The position numbers and the translations under genes were made by a program. A DNA stretch of 41,027 nt. It comes from Candidatus Moraniibacteriota bacterium. Lineage in GTDB: Bacteria > Patescibacteriota > Minisyncoccia > Moranbacterales > JAPLXC01. Below the pieces are notes generated by a model that did no database searches, was not told the DNA's origin, and saw only the letters and a program-made list of their open reading frames with translations. The stretch lies in NCBI GenBank assembly GCA_026396275.1, contig JAPLXC010000010.1, forward strand, positions 1-41,027, read 5' to 3'. Below, one piece after another: positions 37,401 through 41,027 of this stretch (its first letter is position 1; every line of letters begins with the position of its first letter).

Positions 37401-38575
37401 TACAATTCTTCAATAATATTCAAAACCTTCTCCCCAAACTTTTCCCACGAAAAATGCTTGGCACGCTCTTTTCCCCTTTCGGAAAGAGTGTCGCGCAAGT
37501 GCCTGTTGAGCAAAACATTTTTCATTACCATCGCGATATCCCCGACGTCTTCCGGGTGGCAGTAAAGCACCGCGTCGCGCCCGATTTCGGGAAGAGAAGA
37601 GACCTTGGAGGCAATTACCGGCGTTCCCTGATTCATCGCCTCCAGTACTGGCAGGCCAAATCCCTCGTAAAGAGAAGGATAGACAAACATAAAGGCGTTA
37701 GCATACAAAGCCGGCAGATCCTCTTGTGGAACAAAATCCAGTAGTTTAACGTGTTGGGTTAAATTCAGCTCTTTTATCAGCTTCTCGGCATCGGTTGCCA
37801 GCGGAGCCAGCTCGGGCATTAGTTTTCCGGATATTACCAGTTTGGGCAGTTCATTAATAAAATGAATTTGCTTGTTCTTATCAAGCAATGTTTTATAAGC
37901 CCGAATTACCCTTTCAATATTTTTTCGCATCTCCAGCCCCCCGCCGGAGTAAATATAACCGGGATTCAGTTTATATTTTTTTAGGACTTTCTTATTTTTT
38001 TCTTCAGAAACCCTCTTTTTATAAATTTCATCAACATCAATATGCGAGACCGTTATCTTCGCCGGATCTATGCCAAGATGCTGAACTAAGTCCTTTTCGG
38101 TGCGATGCGACACGGCGATGATTTTGTCTGCTTTTCTAATTGCTTTTTCCGTCAGTTTCCAGTATAATCTTTTCCGCGAGTTATTGAGATATTCCGGAAA
38201 GAGTTTAGGAATAATGTCATGAACTACCATGATGTGTTTTACCATATTAGGTAATAAGGTAGCGGACTGATACAAACTTAAAAAGACGTCGCATTCATCT
38301 TCCCTAACTTTTTTCAGCAGCAAAAATTTCTCCCACCAAATTTTGCGGACCAAATCGTCGCGTTTATAGGCAGGCAGAAATATGCGCTTCTCCCAATTTC
38401 CCGGCAGTTTAATTTCTTTTGGCAGGTCTTCTTCCAAATATAAAATAAACTCTAGGGTTGTGAGTTGTGAGTTATGGGTTGTGAGTTCAATTAATTTCTT
38501 CAGGAAATTAATTGTCACCTGGCCGATGCCGGTATTTGGCTTCCGGGCGAAAGAGGCATTGATTCCGATTTTCAT
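37400..38575 (-). CDS. Glycosyltransferase family 4
   Basis: 391 aa GT-B enzyme. MKIGINASFARKPNTGIGQV opens the protein, HDIIPKLFPEY follows, the donor domain starts YIYSGGGLEMRKNIERVIRAY, and LYEGFGLPVLEAMNQGTPVI holds the EX7E motif. It likely works with the downstream ligase, whose start overlaps its stop by one base. The segment IELTTHNSQLTTLEF (about residues 30-45) is made by a GTGAGTT heptamer array in the N-terminal domain. The mRNA is probably leaderless (TATAAT 6 nt before the ATG). Confidence 0.92.
   Translation of the reverse strand: MKIGINASFARKPNTGIGQVTINFLKKLIELTTHNSQLTTLEFILYLEEDLPKEIKLPGNWEKRIFLPAYKRDDLVRKIWWEKFLLLKKVREDECDVFLSLYQSATLLPNMVKHIMVVHDIIPKLFPEYLNNSRKRLYWKLTEKAIRKADKIIAVSHRTEKDLVQHLGIDPAKITVSHIDVDEIYKKRVSEEKNKKVLKKYKLNPGYIYSGGGLEMRKNIERVIRAYKTLLDKNKQIHFINELPKLVISGKLMPELAPLATDAEKLIKELNLTQHVKLLDFVPQEDLPALYANAFMFVYPSLYEGFGLPVLEAMNQGTPVIASKVSSLPEIGRDAVLYCHPEDVGDIAMVMKNVLLNRHLRDTLSERGKERAKHFSWEKFGEKVLNIIEEL
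38455..38514. repeat. In-frame heptamer array (GTGAGTT ×4) followed by an 11-bp perfect inverted repeat, in the GT4 gene
   Basis: GGGTT then GTGAGTT, GTGAGTT, ATGGGTT, GTGAGTT (38455-38487), then CAATTAATTTC (38488-38498) / GAAATTAATTG (38504-38514) with a 5-nt loop. Both parts are coding. Confidence 0.88.
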
Positions 38576-38581
38576 GATTTA

Positions 38582-38587
38582 ATTATA
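38582..38587 (-). promoter_or_regulatory. -10 box of the GT4-ligase operon (leaderless)
   Basis: TATAAT on the - strand, ending 6 nt before the ATG at 38575; the -35 is weak (TTTTTA at 17 bp). The mRNA would begin at or beside the ATG. Confidence 0.6.
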
Positions 38588-38601
38588 CCCTAAATTTTAG
38601 G

Positions 38602-38644
38602 AAATAAAAAACCGCGGAAGAGAGATGCTTTTCTCTATCCGCGG
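38602..38644 (-). terminator. GC-rich terminator of the 170-aa gene
   Basis: CCGCGGA (38612-38618) / TCCGCGG (38638-38644) plus inner AGAGA/TCTCT; on the - strand followed by TTTTTTATTT. Nearly identical to the hairpin at 40252-40294. Confidence 0.9.
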
Positions 38645-38655
38645 ACAGCCTTTAA

Positions 38656-39168
38656 TCAGGTCAGTTTATACATCTTTTCAAGGGCCTCAATAAAGCCTTT
38701 GATCGCGAGCATATTCATAGTTGATGTTTTTTTATCCCGAAGTGCCAACTTGAGATCTTCAAGCGTACTGCTTAAAGCGAGTTCCATTTCTGATCCATCG
38801 TAGTCCTTCATGTCCGCGGCATCGATCCGCTCAATTCTCCCCATTAAATCACTTCGGAACGCTTGTAAAGGAAAGCGGTTGATACTGTTTAACACACTTC
38901 TGTTCTGTGTTTTATCGGGATTATAATTGGCTACAAACTTATCAATCAATGGGTCCAGTAATGAACTCGAAAGCAATAATGCAACCAGTAAAAGGATAAA
39001 AATACTGGTTACGGGATCGGCAATTGATTCACGCATATGAAAAAAACTAACCAGGAGCACTTGCACGAATCTATAGGCAGTATTAACTATTATGCCGAAA
39101 AGCACTGCGAAGATCGCAGCTTTAATCAAAAAGCTTATGCTAAATGTTCCCCTTGCAAATACTTTCAT
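38656..39168 (-). CDS. Hypothetical two-helix membrane protein (170 aa)
   Basis: 170 aa. Membrane helices at about residues 10-40 and 52-72, then a cytoplasmic-type charged domain of about 95 aa with helices (SEMELALSSTLEDLKLAL, MLAIKGFIEALEKMYKL). No family recognised and no catalytic motif. AGGAGG sits ahead of the ATG, with a small hairpin between it and a consensus promoter, and a GC-rich terminator follows: a well-expressed single-gene unit. The next gene on the - strand, also an unknown, has the same architecture. Confidence 0.75.
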   Translation of the reverse strand: MKVFARGTFSISFLIKAAIFAVLFGIIVNTAYRFVQVLLVSFFHMRESIADPVTSIFILLLVALLLSSSLLDPLIDKFVANYNPDKTQNRSVLNSINRFPLQAFRSDLMGRIERIDAADMKDYDGSEMELALSSTLEDLKLALRDKKTSTMNMLAIKGFIEALEKMYKLT

Positions 39169-39183
39169 AATTCCTCCTGTTTT

Positions 39184-39198
39184 TGCCCATTTTGGGCA
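39184..39198 (-). promoter_or_regulatory. Short hairpin just upstream of the SD of the 170-aa gene
   Basis: TGCCCA / TGGGCA with a 3-nt loop, about 10 nt upstream of AGGAGG in the leader. It may be a simple leader structure that protects the message or modulates translation. Confidence 0.45.
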
Positions 39199-39236
39199 GA
39201 TTTTTGTAAAATAACTGTCATTTTCAGTATCAAAAT

Positions 39237-39265
39237 AATATATACCTTTTTTGAAAATTTGTCAA
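39237..39265 (-). promoter_or_regulatory. Consensus promoter of the 170-aa gene
   Basis: On the - strand TTGACA (39265-39260), 17 bp, TATATT (39242-39237). Leader of about 60 nt. Confidence 0.85.
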
Positions 39266-39278
39266 GGTCTGGACAAAA

Positions 39279-39312
39279 CAAAAAACCGCAGCGGGGAAAT
39301 CCCCTGCTGCGG
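39279..39312 (-). terminator. GC-rich terminator of the 249-aa gene
   Basis: CCGCAG (39286-39291) / CTGCGG (39307-39312) with inner GGGG/CCCC; on the - strand followed by TTTTTTGTTTTG. Confidence 0.9.
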
Positions 39313-39343
39313 CCACACCATCATTTTAGAAAGATTTTTTGTT

Positions 39344-40093
39344 TTAATTCGTAGTCCGTGGGTTGCGCACAGACGCATATCTCATTATCACATCCTCATA
39401 ATCCGCGGGTTGTCCTTGGAGCAATCCTTCATTACACAAATCCTCAATCATTACTTTCCGCGCATAATAATTCGTGATTGAGATAATTGCATAGACAATA
39501 GCTACCTGCTTTTTTGGTTCTTTATGCGAGAATATTGAGTCACGGAGAAACGAAGCTTGGTCAGCAAAGTTAAGGAAGCGAATACCTTCTTGTCCAATGG
39601 ACTTTTTGATTACCTCAATATTTTGAGGCATTTCCCCAAGAATATTTATTACTTCATTTATATTTTGAAAACGCACTGTTGCTTGAGGATAGTTATATGG
39701 AGCTGGTCCACCGAACATCAGATTAAGAACTATGAAAATTTTTTCATCTTCGTCTGATCGCTCATTGATCATCTCGAGAGTCTTTTCTGCGAACTCTTTT
39801 GCAGATAATCTTTGCAAGGTCATCTTTTGAAATTTGAGATCAAGCTTGCTTTTGAGAGAATCCTGAATTTTATCAAGCTTATCCATCGATACTTCTCTTA
39901 AATTTGGAACTTCATAGTAAGTGTCGGTTACTTCTGAAGGATTGAATTTCTCAAGTACGTAAGCCATAAGTTCAATTCTGGAATTTTCCGGTGCGTTTGA
40001 CACAAAATCCCAAATAGCCGCCGCATGCAACGCGATACTTTTAAATCGCACAAGCAACAACTCTGAAAGTTTTTTAGTCAGTTCTTTGTTCAT
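39344..40093 (-). CDS. Hypothetical soluble protein (249 aa)
   Basis: 249 aa, no membrane helix or signal peptide. Predicted largely helical: charged N-terminal helices (KELTKKLSELLLVRFKSIAL), a middle region with KIQDSLKSKLDLKFQKM, then FNINEVINILGEMPQNIEVIKKS-like segments and a helical end. Two cysteines at most; no known motif, and I cannot assign a family. AGGGAGG precedes the ATG by a proper distance, and it has its own consensus promoter and terminator, so it is very probably a real, actively made protein. AT-rich codons distinguish it from the glycosyltransferase genes. Confidence 0.75.
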   Translation of the reverse strand: MNKELTKKLSELLLVRFKSIALHAAAIWDFVSNAPENSRIELMAYVLEKFNPSEVTDTYYEVPNLREVSMDKLDKIQDSLKSKLDLKFQKMTLQRLSAKEFAEKTLEMINERSDEDEKIFIVLNLMFGGPAPYNYPQATVRFQNINEVINILGEMPQNIEVIKKSIGQEGIRFLNFADQASFLRDSIFSHKEPKKQVAIVYAIISITNYYARKVMIEDLCNEGLLQGQPADYEDVIMRYASVRNPRTTN

Positions 40094-40201
40094 GTGTATC
40101 CTCCCTGTTCTTTAATAAGAACAATTTTTAAATTTTACTGGTTCTTTGTCTACACCAACCTAATTTTTAAAGTGCTTCTTTATCCATCTTTAGGATTCTT
40201 T

Positions 40202-40230
40202 AGTATATATTACTTTTTACGTCCTGTCAA
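40202..40230 (-). promoter_or_regulatory. Consensus promoter of the 249-aa gene
   Basis: On the - strand TTGACA (40230-40225), 17 bp, TATACT (40207-40202). Leader of about 100 nt before the SD, otherwise without visible structure. Confidence 0.88.
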
Positions 40231-40251
40231 GGGTTTTACCTCTTTCTAGCC

Positions 40252-40294
40252 AAAAACAAAAACCGCGGAAGAGAAAAGCTTCTCTCCTCCGCGG
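40252..40294 (-). terminator. GC-rich terminator of the EamA transporter gene
   Basis: CCGCGGA (40263-40269) / TCCGCGG (40288-40294) with inner GAGA/TCTC; on the - strand followed by TTTTTGTTTTTGG. Near copy of the terminator at 38602-38644. Confidence 0.9.
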
Positions 40295-40319
40295 GTCACA
40301 CTAACGCGTTTCGCTTGCT

Positions 40320-41027
40320 TCACTTAAAAATGGTTATTACAATCGCTCCGGCGACCATCAACGCGGTGGCCAGCATCTTTTTCTTGAGATTGGTTCTTTC
40401 TTTGAAATAGAGCAAGCCGATGACAAATGCGAAAAACGGCATTAAGCGCTTCACGCCCATAACATACGCGACTTTCTGGACATCCAGCGCGGCATTAATA
40501 CTTGTGTTGGCGATAGCAATCGAAAGCCCGGCCAAAATCACAGCTCCAAAAAAACTTTTTCTTGCTGATTTATCAGAATAGATTTCTTTCGCTCTTTCAG
40601 TTTCTCTAAAAACCACTATAAGAGCTATAAACCCAATTCCGATAAGCAGATGCGACAGAAAGCTGGTAAAAAGAACGGAACTTTCGCGAATTGCCAGAGT
40701 AAGGGCGGTGGGCGTGATTGTGAAGCATCCGGCTGTGACCAGAAAATACATCAGTCCCCTTCTATTCTTTTTCGCCGTGTTTTCTGAATCCAAGCTTCTG
40801 GCTTTCTTTTTGATCTCCATTATTATCGCTCCAATAACCACGAGAAATATGCCAATGAATCCAAGAAGTGAAGGCACTTCGCCGAGAATTATTATCGGTG
40901 GCACGATGAGCGTAAGCGATGTCAGAGTCATATAAGGCATCAAGTAGCTCAAATCGGCAATATCCAAGGCCTTATAAAGAAAATAAACGGCTAGGATATT
41001 GAGAGTCACTCCCCAAAACATGCCCTG
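40320..41027 (-). CDS. EamA/DMT family transporter, N-terminally truncated by the window edge
   Basis: At least 235 residues; the frame is still open at the right edge (QG precede the first Met), so an ATG at 41021 is probably internal and perhaps 50-60 residues are missing. Eight hydrophobic helices are seen in two EamA-like halves (YLMPYMTLTSLTLIVPPIIILGE ... VAYVMGVKRLMPFFAFVIGLLYFKER). The LGE and FKER turns after the helices are typical of drug/metabolite transporters. It probably exports or imports a small metabolite; the substrate is unknown. Confidence 0.85.
   Translation of the reverse strand, partial: QGMFWGVTLNILAVYFLYKALDIADLSYLMPYMTLTSLTLIVPPIIILGEVPSLLGFIGIFLVVIGAIIMEIKKKARSLDSENTAKKNRRGLMYFLVTAGCFTITPTALTLAIRESSVLFTSFLSHLLIGIGFIALIVVFRETERAKEIYSDKSARKSFFGAVILAGLSIAIANTSINAALDVQKVAYVMGVKRLMPFFAFVIGLLYFKERTNLKKKMLATALMVAGAIVITIFK

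Overview
The window reads as a chromosomal stretch of an AT-rich Candidate Phyla Radiation bacterium (Patescibacteria), most likely Parcubacteria. This is an inference from gene content and style. It carries DUF4012, LCP, CwlO-like/C39 and short M23 proteins, compact housekeeping genes packed without operon logic, a retained L9 gene, very short or absent leaders and few Shine-Dalgarno (SD) sites. No rRNA, tRNA or CRISPR array was seen. No stretch longer than 300 bases lacks a gene or a described element.

Layout. 1-9.8 kb (+): cell-surface polysaccharide genes (beta-helix protein fragment, GT4 glycosyltransferase, Wzz-like protein, DUF4012, dTDP-glucose dehydratase, a divergent RmlA-like nucleotidyltransferase, GalU), plus a small-protein pair (65 and 33 aa), DUF1003 and glyA. 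9.8-13.1 kb: rplI, pyrG, rpmA, a tethered Ada-like zinc protein, and two long inverted-repeat structures. 13.3-18.8 kb: an orphan PAS histidine kinase, a Cas4/RecB-like nuclease, then iscS and iscU separated by a self-contained diguanylate cyclase unit, and an M23 peptidase. 18.8-23.7 kb (-): free-standing LAGLIDADG endonuclease, C39 peptidase, gltX, wecG/tagA, thpR. 23.8-28.1 kb (+): priA, def, fmt and a tandem rhodanese-like protein without catalytic cysteines. 28.2-30.35 kb (-): four small genes separated by attC-like sites, an integron-cassette-like cluster without an integrase in view. 30.4-38.6 kb (-): groES, an S41 protease, then glycosyltransferases, an LCP protein and an O-antigen ligase-like protein. 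38.6-41.0 kb (-): two unknown single-gene units with consensus promoters, strong SDs and GC-rich terminators, then a truncated EamA transporter.

The main unexplained signal is repeats. Tandem heptanucleotide arrays of different sequence but the same 7-bp period occur between genes and in frame inside core genes (iscS twice, gltX, priA three times, the Cas4-like nuclease, a GT4 and the O-antigen ligase). Several are arranged as facing inverted arms. A second family consists of about 75-85 bp palindromic elements bounded by GTCAT...ATGAC; one is translated in frame within wecG/tagA. The third signal is the attC-like cassette cluster, which includes a proteasome-fold Ntn-hydrolase-like gene.

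Together the genes mostly build and export surface glycans (sugar activation, transfer, polymerisation, attachment by LCP), remodel peptidoglycan (M23, C39, S41), and supply basic translation, replication restart, Fe-S assembly and N-formyl-Met processing. Genes with strong SDs and their own promoters form a distinct accessory class among SD-less core genes.
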